A stretch of DNA of 64,000 nt from Acorus gramineus (lineage: Eukaryota; Streptophyta; Magnoliopsida; Acorales; Acoraceae), in NCBI GenBank assembly GCA_030737835.1, contig CM060848.1, positions 15,898,760 to 15,962,759 of the forward strand, given 5' to 3'. Of the stretch, positions 12,601-23,151 are shown piece by piece. A program made the translations under genes and the position numbers. The notes below the pieces were generated by a model. The model was not told the origin of the DNA and searched no databases. It was given only the letters and a program-made list of their open reading frames with translations. How positions within the stretch are numbered: position 1 is the first letter of the stretch; each line of letters opens with the position of its first letter.

Positions 12601-13393
12601 TGTCAATGCAGATATGCGATTTCAAGCATTTCTCCTTCGAGAGTTGATCCTTTGGTATGAAAATAACCTCAATGGATTTGAACCTGCCTGTTTTCTCTCT
12701 TTCCAATAGGTTTTCTAAGTTTATTCTGATTTGCTTGCAGAGAGGATTGGACAAGAACTATGAGATTCTGTGCAAAACATCTGATGGTGAGGCCAAGGCC
12801 AAGCTAGAGGTATATATCTTATTATATTTTTAATGTTGCATGATATGTTCCTTTGTTCATGAAGCTTGTGATCTTCATATTGTTTTTCTAATGGAACATA
12901 TTTATTGCTCAATGCTTATATATATCCACAAGGTTTGCAGATTGTTTCGTCAAGGTCACATGACTCACATCTAACTAAGAATGTGCTTTCCCAATCTTAG
13001 TTTATTGCTCATTTCACGTGTTCGTTCCACAGACTTATTTAGTTAATTCATTTCTCAATAAGATTATAAGTCACTACATGACCAAAAGGAGCGAGATCTT
13101 CTTGATTATAACCAATCCATGATCTCCTATGCTCAATCCATAAGTAAAGAAATGAAGTTTGTGACTCATTTATATATTCATTTTCATCATGTATCTTCAC
13201 TACTATAAACGTGAATTCCCCCATCTCCCTATGTGTGTGAAACATTGTTGTGACCATGTCCATAAAAAATTTCACTTGTGTTTTAGCCCAAATAGCATGT
13301 TTTAATGGGATCTGTTACTTGTTCTTTGAATATTTTGTTTTGGTTGATATTTCTTGATTTTGTTGCTTTCAGGATGCCAACAATGAGAGGTGA
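9613..13393 (+). CDS. NAA40: N-alpha-acetyltransferase 40 (NatD), histone H4/H2A N-terminal acetyltransferase
   Basis: NAA40/NatD transfers acetyl from acetyl-CoA to the N-terminal serine of histones H4 and H2A. Exons 9613-9669, 10879-10981, 11610-11689, 11874-12200, 12429-12505, 12612-12654, 12741-12809 and 13373-13393 join in frame to about 258 residues, close to the family size. The start follows from the basic N-terminus (KDKKIKRKE) typical of the family. The GNAT core lies mainly in exon 4, with YVYELQLE near residues 160-167 and the acetyl-CoA loop RRRGLGK near 171-177. Then follow GAVMLTVQKANVSAMNFY and the motif YAISSISPSRVDP, which matches the C-terminal region of human NAA40. The last exon holds six codons. 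The gene carries two tandem duplications: one in intron 1, and an exact 100-bp duplication around the exon 3 donor that creates duplicate splice sites. The exon 3-exon 4 junction used here (11689 to 11874) keeps the frame. Confidence 0.93.
9787..10069 (+). repeat. Tandem duplication (143 + 140 bp) in NAA40 intron 1
   Basis: The two copies are 9787-9929 and 9930-10069. They share long identical stretches and differ by small insertions and deletions after GAACATG and after CATGTGAA. The duplication lies wholly within the large first intron, so it should not affect the protein. Confidence 0.9.
10119..10469. mobile_element. Probable MITE in NAA40 intron 1
   Basis: TTGGAAACACGTTT at 10121-10134 is matched in inverted orientation by AAACGTGTTTCCAA at 10454-10467, about 350 bp apart. 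The interior has words such as AGCTTTT and GCAGC that also occur in related-looking elements in COX11 intron 2 and near 42.8 kb. No clean target duplication was found, so both limits and class are tentative. Confidence 0.5.
11677..11876 (+). repeat. Exact 100-bp tandem duplication spanning a splice donor and acceptor in NAA40
   Basis: Copies 11677-11776 and 11777-11876 differ at one base (GATATG versus GATATA). Each copy contains the end of exon 3 (CTTCTTAAG), its GT donor, the intron and the TATAG acceptor. Splicing donor 1 to acceptor 2 restores the reading frame. Using both short introns would include a 16-nt micro-exon that breaks the frame. Confidence 0.95.
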
Positions 13394-16260
13394 GAACCGA
13401 TCACAAAAAAAAAAAAAAAACAACGAGAAGTGAGTGGAAGTTTTATGAAGCCCTAAACAACATTGAATCTAACTGATATTCAATGTAGTGCAGTTGTTAA
13501 TAGTGAAGGAAATCTCACTCTATATATACATATGTGGAGGATGTTTAAACCAACGTGCAGAACTAACACTAATTCATCATTCTTTGTTAGGCAAAGTTTT
13601 GTTGTCTCATATTCATCATGGCATTGGAATATGATGCAAACTAAGGCATTTATCTTTTTGATGCAGTACTGTAATAGTGAATATATCCAACAACTAGAAA
13701 GATATCAATTGGTGTGGGATTTTGTGGTGTTGCACAACTTGCATTTTATGTGCTTATTGCCTGCTAAGAATTTTTTACTATACGTATGAAGATTTCTGAT
13801 TCGGTTCATTTAGGGATTTGATACACAGTTCATTTTTCCGCACTTATTGTAATATATATAACACTATATCAGTATATACTCTATTATGAAAAACATAAAA
13901 AATATAGGTAATACTTCATCTTTTATAAAGAAATATACTTTATTTGTCAAGCATATACATCAATTTTTTTTCTGTTAACCTATGCATAGGAAAAAAAAAA
14001 TCCTCTGACAACAAATAACACAGACTGCACTCAGGCTGAACTTGTTGGGGGTGTGACAGCATCATTGAATATGTGATGATCTGATGATGGGAAGCATTCA
14101 CATCATGCATGCATGCAAGTTAGTTCTTGCTTGATCAGTAAACCGCACTGCTGCTTTTCTTATTTAAACTTCATCTATCTTATATATTGTCTGTTGTTTA
14201 TGTGGTTCAATTAAATGTGGAATGTGCATTGACAAATCCTTTCTGTTCTTTCTGTTGAAGTAATGTTTCCCTTGCTTGATGCATTTCAATGACATTTTCA
14301 AATCTCCTGTCAACACTTCCTCGGTAATTGACTAGTCATGAATCATGATGTATCATTGATATGTGATATTTTATACATCTATCATGTAAAATTTTGTGAT
14401 AATTCTAGTTACGTGTCATCAATCTTTTATTAAGAATTGATGAGAAGTGAGGGTCCCAATCTAAAGCTTTCTTGGTTTTTGTCATATTACTGTGAAAATA
14501 TAAGCAATGGGTTTTGACACATTATTGCATGATTGAAAGAAGAGTGGGTGACAGAGGGTTTCGGCCACACGTGTAAATAATTTAATCATTGGGTCCTCGT
14601 TCTCTTATTTATATGACATCCACCTAACTTTGACTCCGACAAATTAATGCATCCTATTTTGCTTTCATAAAGGATATTTGCATATGTGCATCCATTTATT
14701 TGTTTTCTAAAGCATGTATTCATATGCATCTCTTGTTCCATCATCATGCAATGTAATTGGATAGCGAATATCTTTTTATTTTTTATTTTAAAAAAGAGGA
14801 TATTGTCTTCCATGATCTAAGATGATCTTTTGTAGATATGACTGGGTTTTGCATATCTGTATTGACATTTTAGTGACCATTTTAATTAATTTGAGATGAT
14901 TGATTGATTATCTTAAAAAACTCATTTTTTTATGATAATGTTTCTGTCTCGATTTTAATCTATATTTATTTTAAAATTTTTAAAAATAATATACATCATT
15001 TAATGAGATATATGCTTTTATAAAAAAAAAAAAAAAGTAGATGTTTCAATAAATTGTATGGATGGATTACCTTATTAATGTGAGCATATGTTTAGATAAT
15101 ATTCTATTCACGCATGTGAGATTGGAATCGAAGTTAAAAAAAAAATAATTATAACATCACTTTTTTAATGGTGCTCGAGTTTATTGCTAACGAGAATGGA
15201 TACTCCCACCCTATTTTAAGCATCTTTGATTTAACTCCACAACACTTATTTTAGTTTCTATAATCTCTAAACCCACCCCATATATTCTATCCTCCACCCT
15301 CCTCTCCCCCTTCTCAACCTCACTCTTTCTCTCTCAACCCCTCCCTGGCCTTCCTTCACCCTCCGCCCTCCTCCGCTTGCTGTCTGCACCCTCCCTAACC
15401 TCTCTCTCTCTCTCTCTCTCTTTTATTCCACCCCAACCATGGATGAAAGGGTTGGGATAACCACACCCATTATTTATAGCCATTTGTATATCTATCCAAC
15501 CATAACTAGATCACACCCCCTGCATCACTGGTTAACACAATAACACACCATAATGAAAGTAGAAACTCCACTTGGATGTTAGGCTTTCAGTCTCTCTATT
15601 GCATGTTTTCATTTCATGATCAACTGTGGACCTGCCACCAACCCCAGGGACCACCAATTTAACGGTGGGGAATCCATCCGATGCGAGCTCTCCATCTTCC
15701 TTTAATTATAGATAGATACTGATCCTTTTAAAGTGGAATTTAAATTGGGGTCCATCAATAGATCAGACCACCGACCCAATCAGACGGTTGCAAAGGCCCT
15801 TCTTTTTCATTGGCTTTTAGATAAATCACATACATGATAAATGCAGCCAACATTCTCACTAAAATCTAAAGAATAAAAAAAAAACAATAAAACAACAAAA
15901 AAGTGGTTGTGATTTGAAAGGAGAAAGAAGCCGCATGGTCATGCATGGATGAAGAAAATTGAACGTTTTTTTTTTTTATAAATGATTTAATCAAATTTGG
16001 TGAAGTCTTTTTTTGGGGTGGATGAATAATTTGCATTTTTGGATCATTTTTTAGTGTAGTAATTGTGTGAGTGTGAGCCATGTTATAGTTTGTGATAATG
16101 TACATGAAAAATGAAATAGTACTGAACTAAGAGATCTCGTCTGCAAGTAGAGAAATCATCGTTCATAAGATAGAAATAATGGGAATATAATATAAATGAC
16201 ATTCATCCGAGTGATTCAACAACATGATGATAATGTGAAAGATTATCAAACTGACACTAA
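13394..16260. other. 3' flank of NAA40 and AT-rich intergenic DNA
   Basis: Bases 13394-13790 are probably NAA40 3' UTR and downstream sequence; the open frame there shows no family likeness. The rest is AT-rich. A dispersed AT-rich repeat copy lies about 14940-15170. A C/T-rich patch with a (CT) run of about ten units lies at 15400-15422. No gene is supported. Confidence 0.5.
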
Positions 16261-16643
16261 ATTCTATTACATATACAATGATTTTGCCATTTGGTTTTCT
16301 CGAAATCACTTGGTGTTTCAGGGAAGCTCCCCTTGTATTGATAACATTTGAGAGTTTACGGTTTATTTTGTTGTGGATTGAGGGCGCCACTGCGTGAGAG
16401 CGGGGTTCGTGTCTTTGGCCCTAGGGGTGGGGCTAACCGTTCAAATGTAGCGTGCGTGTTTTGTTTTGATTTGACACTTCGAGTTTAGATTTCCTATCTT
16501 CAGGGAGTGTCATTCCTTGATGTTTGTTTTTACTTTTGCGCGTTTTGTATTTTCCTTTTAAGCTTTTCTCTTTTAGTAATCTGAAGGCATATGCTTACCC
16601 TTTCGTTCAAAAAAAAAAAAATTCCATTACATATAAACAATCA
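16261..16643 (+). mobile_element. 5'-truncated LINE with poly(A) tail and target-site duplication
   Basis: The insert at about 16281-16620 ends in a run of at least 12 A preceded by a T-rich 3' end. Imperfect direct repeats stand on both sides: ATTCTATTACATATACAAT (from 16261) and ATTCCATTACATATAAACAAT (from 16621), differing by one substitution and a 2-base indel. A long target duplication plus an A tail at one end is the signature of LINE-type retrotransposition on the + strand. The insert is only about 340 bp and has no reverse transcriptase, so it is a strongly 5'-truncated copy. Confidence 0.75.
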
Positions 16644-17854
16644 TGCACGTCCAATAAGTATATAAATGTACATATTTTTTTATATGTAGTATATACTATT
16701 TATATACTATGTGATTATGGGATTTCTATGGTTGCATATCGATCCAACATCACCTGTTTATGTTAAGTGATGATAGATTGCACGACTTATAGATATTGGT
16801 CCTTTCGTACCATTTTAATTGAGATCTTTGTTATTATGTGATTATCAAGGACATAAGGGTTCTTATTGTATTTGCATAAAGAGTACCTTTATTTATATAT
16901 ATTTTCTCTTTTTTACCCATGAAGCTTGGAAGGGCCATGCCACTCTTATCTCCATGAGCAGTACATTCAATTCCTCTTGTTTGATCCAACTGCTTAACGT
17001 AAGAATCACTTTTATAAATATTAACAATCTATCTAAAAAAGAAAAAATATATATATATATCATACAAAATATTCATCTAAGTTTGCTTCATTTATGAAAA
17101 ATTTAATTAAAAAAAAGACCATTCAATCAACTTTAAATTCCTTTAATTAAGAGATGTCTCAATGAGGAATAAAGGCAATTAGATATACAGTGCCCTGGAA
17201 AGAAAAATTGGTTATTATAATCACAAAAGTTTTAATCAATGAAAAACATGGTCTTAGTTTAGCAATTATTTAATGAAAGTATATCAAATCACATTTTGAC
17301 AGATGGATAGAAATAACCCCTATTTGCTGATCATGTATTCGGTGCTTGCTCTTATAAGAAGATTTAATTAACTAGGAAAAACACATGTTTAATGATATGG
17401 GTAGATGAATTGAGATGAATTGGAATAATCCTAAACCACAAAAATTTCTCTTCCCAGTGAGACACCAAACAGTAATAGTTTTTTCATTATAAATCTTATT
17501 TTGGATAATATGAAAAACCAAATATGTATCTTGTCATTTTAGTGTCGGCAATTAGAATGTAAGGCCCCTACTGGTGGTTAGTACATAATGATCACATAGT
17601 CAATTTCATGGGTCCCTTGTAGAAATCATATTCCAAACTTTATAAAGTTCACACATTGAATGGTTGATATAATAATTAGTTCTTTTTCAAATCTAGTGGT
17701 TAATTAACATTGATGCATAATGACATCTTAAAGTCTATCTGATGATGCTCCAAGCCCCAGTTTTTCTACAAAGGGGGATTTTATGGTTCAATAATGCCCT
17801 ACACAGGGTGTTGAATATTTGTTCATTATATTATATACATGCATAGCCACTGAG

Positions 17855-17881
17855 AAGAGCTCATGCATGCAATGAGCTCTT
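17855..17881. repeat. Perfect 10-bp inverted repeat
   Basis: AAGAGCTCAT and ATGAGCTCTT are separated by seven bases and can form a stable small hairpin in either strand. Its function is unknown. Confidence 0.8.
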
Positions 17882-18544
17882 ATTCATGCTAGCTGTAACT
17901 TAGGCACAATGGAATGAAAACTACCACTGTATTTATTAAATTAATACGACTTAATTATGACAGTTGTCTTGTGAACCTTGGATACTCCAAGGAGTAAAAC
18001 CTGGATAACCTTTCATTACAAAGATCCAAGTATATATATTTGTTCAATCAAACCTATGAATATTGATAGTCGTTCTTATATATAATCAATTTGTACATTT
18101 CTTATTTTCAAAATATATATATATATACATCATATAATAAAATATGTTATTATATATTCAATTACATGAAAATAAAAAAGTACATCTTTCATCAAATGAA
18201 ATATATAACTTGTTAAAGAAAATATGATTGCACGCTATTTTACTTAAGATGTGATGAACATAATAAACCTACTTAAGTGGAGCAACAAATAAAATCTCTT
18301 CAAATTGAGTGTCACTGATTCAAATTGTTTGAAAGACAGTTCCACCAAAAAAAAAAGAAGCCGCACGTGTGAAATGAATAGTTTTTGATTGATACACAGT
18401 GAATTGTCTTTCTTTAGATGGGATGAAGCATGGCCAAAGAAGGCTTTTCTTTGTGGTCCATGAAAGTCCACCAATCAGACGGTGGTCCACGGTCCGATGA
18501 TGCCCCAACACCAAACTTGCATTATAAGGGCAGAAAAAAAGAAA

Positions 18545-18548
<4 letters not shown>

Positions 18549-18576
<28 letters not shown>
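18549..18576 (+). repeat. (AG)n microsatellite
   Basis: A run of about 14 AG units. Such runs are common in plant leaders, but no gene is attached here. Confidence 0.95.
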
Positions 18577-18579
<3 letters not shown>

Positions 18580-19570
18580 AGGTTGGCATTGGATTTTTGG
18601 GTGGACATATGACATATGTGATGGGTTGGCCATTGCAGGGACCACTTTTTGGGAGGTTTATTAGGTCAACTCATGCTTAAGTTCCTAAACCATGCATATC
18701 AATTAAGCTTTGATGATAGATAATTAATGAGAGTTTAATCATTATGTCATTATTGTGATTTTTTTTTCTTAAAAAATGTTAGGAATATTTTTTATATAGC
18801 CCATGTTGTATTATAAAAAAATGAAACCTATATTCTAACGAATTAAGAGTACAAATATACATGAAAATTTTAAATTATATAATCCACTAATCTTATATAG
18901 AGTATTTGAGCTGCAAAATATGCTATAAAAGCAACTGTGTATGTATATTAACATTTTTCGTTGTGCTTTGTCTTAAAGTGTACTGATTGAATGATCAATC
19001 ATCCACTACTTTTCTATTCATTTTCTTCTTGTTAGATTCCCTGCCTTTATACTAAGAAATTATTTTATCAAAAGAACATATATGATTGAGTAGGTCTATT
19101 GCAAATGTTTTTGTGGATTACGCAATTAATTAATTGATTAACAACCATAATAATGGAATCGTTGTACCAAATCCGACAATGATTATATTTATCATATACA
19201 TAAAACATATTAGTATCTGGAAACATATCCAATGTTTTATTAGTTGAGATCCAATCTAATCAACAAAATATCACAACCCAGTTGTTACAATGATTTTGAG
19301 CACAGTCAGACGACTTTCATGAATTTCAAGGACCCCATAAGTTCCCTTTTTCACAGACAAATATTTCAATTATACAAAACATAGAGGACATCAACGTGAT
19401 CCGGATATATATCATGGCATTTAATAAAAGTTATATGTGTGTGTGTGTGTGTTTGAGTTGCCAGGCAATTCACAGTGGCAGCATATTTACATACACATTG
19501 CCTTTAGATTTAATTTCTTGCAGTGTTCAGAGACTTAAATGTCAAACTGTGTACAATAATGCAGATTGTA

Positions 19571-20227
19571 CCTGGTGTTTGGGATGACAACAGAGCGTTA
19601 GAACAGGTTCTGTGAACCCCAAATCTAAATCCATCCACAAAATCATATTCTAAACTCATCCCGTACCCGTGACGGGTTTAGTTTTTTTTTATCTCAAACT
19701 CGTCCCATTGAGGTATAGTCGGGCCAAGACAGGTTTAGAAAAAAAAAATATTGAAACATATTTTTATGTAATATTTAATCTAAATTGAAGTTAAAAATAA
19801 AAATAAATATTTATTAGAATAAATCTTACAAAATAAGAAATATAAACTTTCAATTTCCATATAAGTGACGAATATAATGTTTCAATTTTTTTTTTTGAAT
19901 TCCAAAAGACAACCCGATGTATGTTTATATGATTTCAAATTTCAATTAACATTTGAGTTTATTCATTCTTTTTTTTTTTTAGAACACCAAATGAAAAATA
20001 TAAATTATGTAATTATTATAATAAATATTTAATCTTAATATTAATTGCAATTGAGGCGGGTTCGGAACGGATTTTGTTAAGTAAACTCATTTTTCATCCC
20101 AAACCCGCCGGGTTTCATTTTATCTATCACAAACCTGTCCAAAACCCAAATCTGACCCCGTCTTTATCGAGTTGGATCGGGTCGGGTACCCTATTGGGAC
20201 CGTCCTATTGCCACCCTTACCTGGTGT
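19571..20227. mobile_element. hAT-type MITE (19579-20219) with 8-bp target duplication
   Basis: CCTGGTGT occurs at 19571-19578 and again at 20220-20227. The right end on the minus strand reads TAGGGTGGCAATAGGACGG and the left end TTGGGATGACAACAGAGCG, related inverted termini. The interior is AT-rich but carries GGGTTCGG, CGGGTCGGG and CCCGCC words near both ends, as expected for subterminal repeats. There is no open frame of note. The element is 641 bp and non-autonomous. Confidence 0.8.
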
Positions 20228-20498
20228 TAAACTTAATTTGGTTAGTGCGTGTTAGTGCGTGGAGAATCTACTACAGCTGTGCAAATTTTTTAATACAATA
20301 ACGTGAATTGTATATGTTATTATAACATTATCCTATATATTATGTTTGTGTCACTTTTAAGTGTTTAATATCATGTTTTTATTTATTTTTAAAGTTCAGG
20401 CTCTCTACTGAAAAATATAACGGCATATCGGTGATCCTAGTATCTGCTTTGACTTACCTGTAAATTTTCATCGCGTTCCAACATCGTTTTAAAATTTA
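20228..20498. other. Short intergenic spacer
   Basis: AT-rich sequence between the hAT-type element and the probable solo LTR. Nothing is recognised in it. Confidence 0.4.
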
Positions 20499-23151
20499 TG
20501 CAGTTCCAAATGGTATCTGTGTTTAGCTGTTACTGGGTTTTGGTTGGTTCTTTGATTGGGTGGGTGGTGACTCTAGGCAAGTATCACCCCATTCCCCAAC
20601 CCTTGGTTCTTAATGTCTCTATTAGAGGTGAGTGTAAGTCTAAGTATACCCCATACTTACCTCATCATACCAAGCACATTTGTACCTCTTTTGCCTCCAT
20701 CTCACACTCAAAACCCTAAATTGAGTTTAATCCCCCTTTCATTCCCTCTAAGGCAGTCCCCTTTGTGTGTGATTTTTGGTGGTGCAAGAGAAGATGAAGA
20801 GAAGAAAATGAAGGAAGAGTGAAAAGGATGCTGAGTATCCGTGTGAACCTTGTATTTCCCCCCACCTCCCTCTTCTTCTCCATAGCATTCTTTTAACCTC
20901 ATTGTTTGTTTTGGCTTATGTGAGGGTGTTGTGTTTTGGCTTATGTGAGGGTGTTGATCTAGTGGTGGTTATGGCTATGCATGTGTGATGGATTGATTGC
21001 TTGTAGAGGTGGTGGAATCCCTTGTATGCATCCTTTTCCCCTCTTCTTCTCATGGTATGTTTGTTTCCCCTTTGTGTCATGTAGGTGTTTGTGTTTATGC
21101 TTCAATGAAATGTGAGTGTTGTTATCTAGTGCTTTGGATGGTCAGCAAAGATGCATAGGTGCTGTTGTATGTGTTTTTCCCCTTTTCTTGTTGTTGGAAG
21201 TTTTGTGTTATAATATGGTAGATTTCTGTCATGTAACAATCCTTGTGAAACTAGTACTTAGAGACATATTTTTAGGATTGTGTTCCATATGATATGATCA
21301 TCTATGTGTCTAGATTCTATATATGAAATTTGGTAGCATAATATTATATGTGTTGTAAGTTAGAACCTGATTTGCATAGACTGTTCAGATTCGCGTAGGA
21401 AATGACCAGTTTCTGGAAATATTTTATTTCGGCCATGTAGGGGCCAAATCAGATTATGATGTCGTCTTCACGGATTATGATCCTAACATGTCAAAGAACG
21501 TGTATGATTTATTTCAGAATTATTGGATGTGTATTTGGTGCTGTGGAGATTAAAGTTTAGTGCTGGTTGTAGTAGATGTACCAGTTTTACTTGATTGTGT
21601 GTCAAAGAGCTATTATGCATGATGTGAGAACCATCAAGACTTAGTGTCTTCAGGAAGTTGGCTTGTATGGGTGTCAGGAGACTTCATATTTTAATTGAGC
21701 ATCATTGGTTGTGTTTTGCAGCTTTCATTGGCGCGCGACGATCTGGGATAACGGTGAGTGGTTCGATCCACCCACTTAGGAAGCGCGTAATACACGTAGC
21801 CGCGCTTCGTGTATTCTAAGAGAGCCGTAGTTATGTAGTATTCATATAATGGACGTATTATTAGGATTATAACCTACCGTGTTAGATAGCACATACTATA
21901 TATATTTATAATTTGTATTTTGCGTAGACAATTTATATCGCACCCATTACTTGTTTGTCCACCATAATACATGCATAAATAAACATATTTTTGTATATTT
22001 AATGCTAGCATGATATTGTATCTTATGTATTTAATATTATTGAATATGATATGCCATAGGAGATTCGTATATTGAATTTGCTCCATGATTAATTAAATAT
22101 GTGATATGCTATTTATCATTAAGTTTGTATGGTTCCATACTTAGCTTTGATATATTATGGAATGTTAAAACTAAATACTTGAATATTAAACTTTGCCTAT
22201 CAGTTATAGGTGTGTGTAGAATTCACGCTAGGACATTATTCAGTTGTCCTAGGACATTATTCAGTTGTGAATATAGTTAATCTTCCCACATCCGAGGAAT
22301 GCAACTTTATGGGAATTCACGAGAATTCGATAACGTATCGGTAATGGCTAACCGATGGTGGAGGATTTATAAGAGTTATATTGTGAGTGTAGAGTGTTTC
22401 TTTTACACATCATCGTGCGTTGAAGCTGTCCAGCGTTGAAGCTTTCTTGCGTGGTGCCGCCATGATGTTGGAAGGCCGCTAGGAAGAGTACTACCGGATG
22501 ATGTAGGGCGTTAGCGTATTGATTTCTCCCAAAAGTCTCTTGTCATCCCTATGGGCAAGAGTGATGGAGTAGTGAGAGCACAGTGAGGGCATGCCATTGC
22601 GTGATGTTCTGTTATTGTAGGTTATTCCATGTCTTGGTTGGAACTATTATTGTACTATTGATGTGATATAGATGCGGTGTGTGGCTTCTTACCATTCACT
22701 GAGCTTGTAGCTCACCCCTCGTGTATTGTTCCTCCACCAAGGGTTGAGTTGATCTTGAAGGAGGAGCTCCATGAGGTGGGATTCCAGTAGTTGTTGCAAG
22801 GTCCGGTCTTTTGGTTCTGCGAGCGTGAGGCCGTCAGCATTCCTCTTACCTGTATGTTATGGTATTCGTGCTTGAGGCACATGTCGTTATTTTTAGTAGA
22901 TTTTGACTAGACTTGGCTCTCACAAGACAAGAATTGTGTTAATTGGATCTGTAATATTACTTTGGATTACAGATTTTTATCATTTTACGCTTCCACACTT
23001 TCTGATAAGCCATCTATTATTATTATTTTGTTAAATCAGATATGTCATATGTTGGATCATCGATATATCCCTTGAAGTCATTATTGACCTCTTGTATTAA
23101 TCATCTGATATTTATATATTGCTACGATCCAGAAACGGCCGCTCCGGAGTG
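20499..23151 (+). mobile_element. Probable solo LTR of a Ty3/gypsy (Tekay/Del-like) retrotransposon
   Basis: This 2.65-kb block is less AT-rich than its surroundings and contains no long reading frame. In + orientation it resembles long chromovirus LTRs. It has a leader-like stretch with AAAACCCTAAATTGAG near 20711, a GA-rich patch after it, and the phrase TGAGCTTGTAGCTCACCCC near 22700. It ends with CTCCGGAGTGTAACA at 23151. The proposed left end at TG 20499 is preceded by ATTTA and the right end is followed by CTTTA, a 4/5 match for a target duplication. No primer-binding site or internal domain follows, hence solo LTR. The left boundary and family are inferences from recalled LTR features. 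Confidence 0.5.
20903..20952 (+). repeat. Short tandem duplication inside the LTR-like block
   Basis: A 24-base unit containing GGCTTATGTGAGGGTGTTG is present twice in tandem, differing only at its edges. A second small duplication (CTAGGACATTATTCAGTTGT) lies at about 22227-22268. Confidence 0.85.

Larger units (their letters stand above)
16644..19570. other. AT-rich intergenic DNA
   Basis: No gene is supported. Contents seen are a short perfect hairpin at 17855-17881, an (AG) run at 18549-18576 following a TATAAG-like word, and a (TG) run near 19436-19452. The 18.4-18.6 kb patch is promoter-like (TATA word, then GA-rich leader), but no coding exon follows it. Confidence 0.45.

Noticed and set aside
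13463-13789. Open frame of 108 codons after NAA40
   Set aside because: Lies in the probable 3' UTR and shows no domain.
21755-21775. tRNA-like box B (GGTTCGATCC)
   Set aside because: No box A at proper distance and no acceptor stem or cloverleaf around it; it lies inside the LTR-like block.
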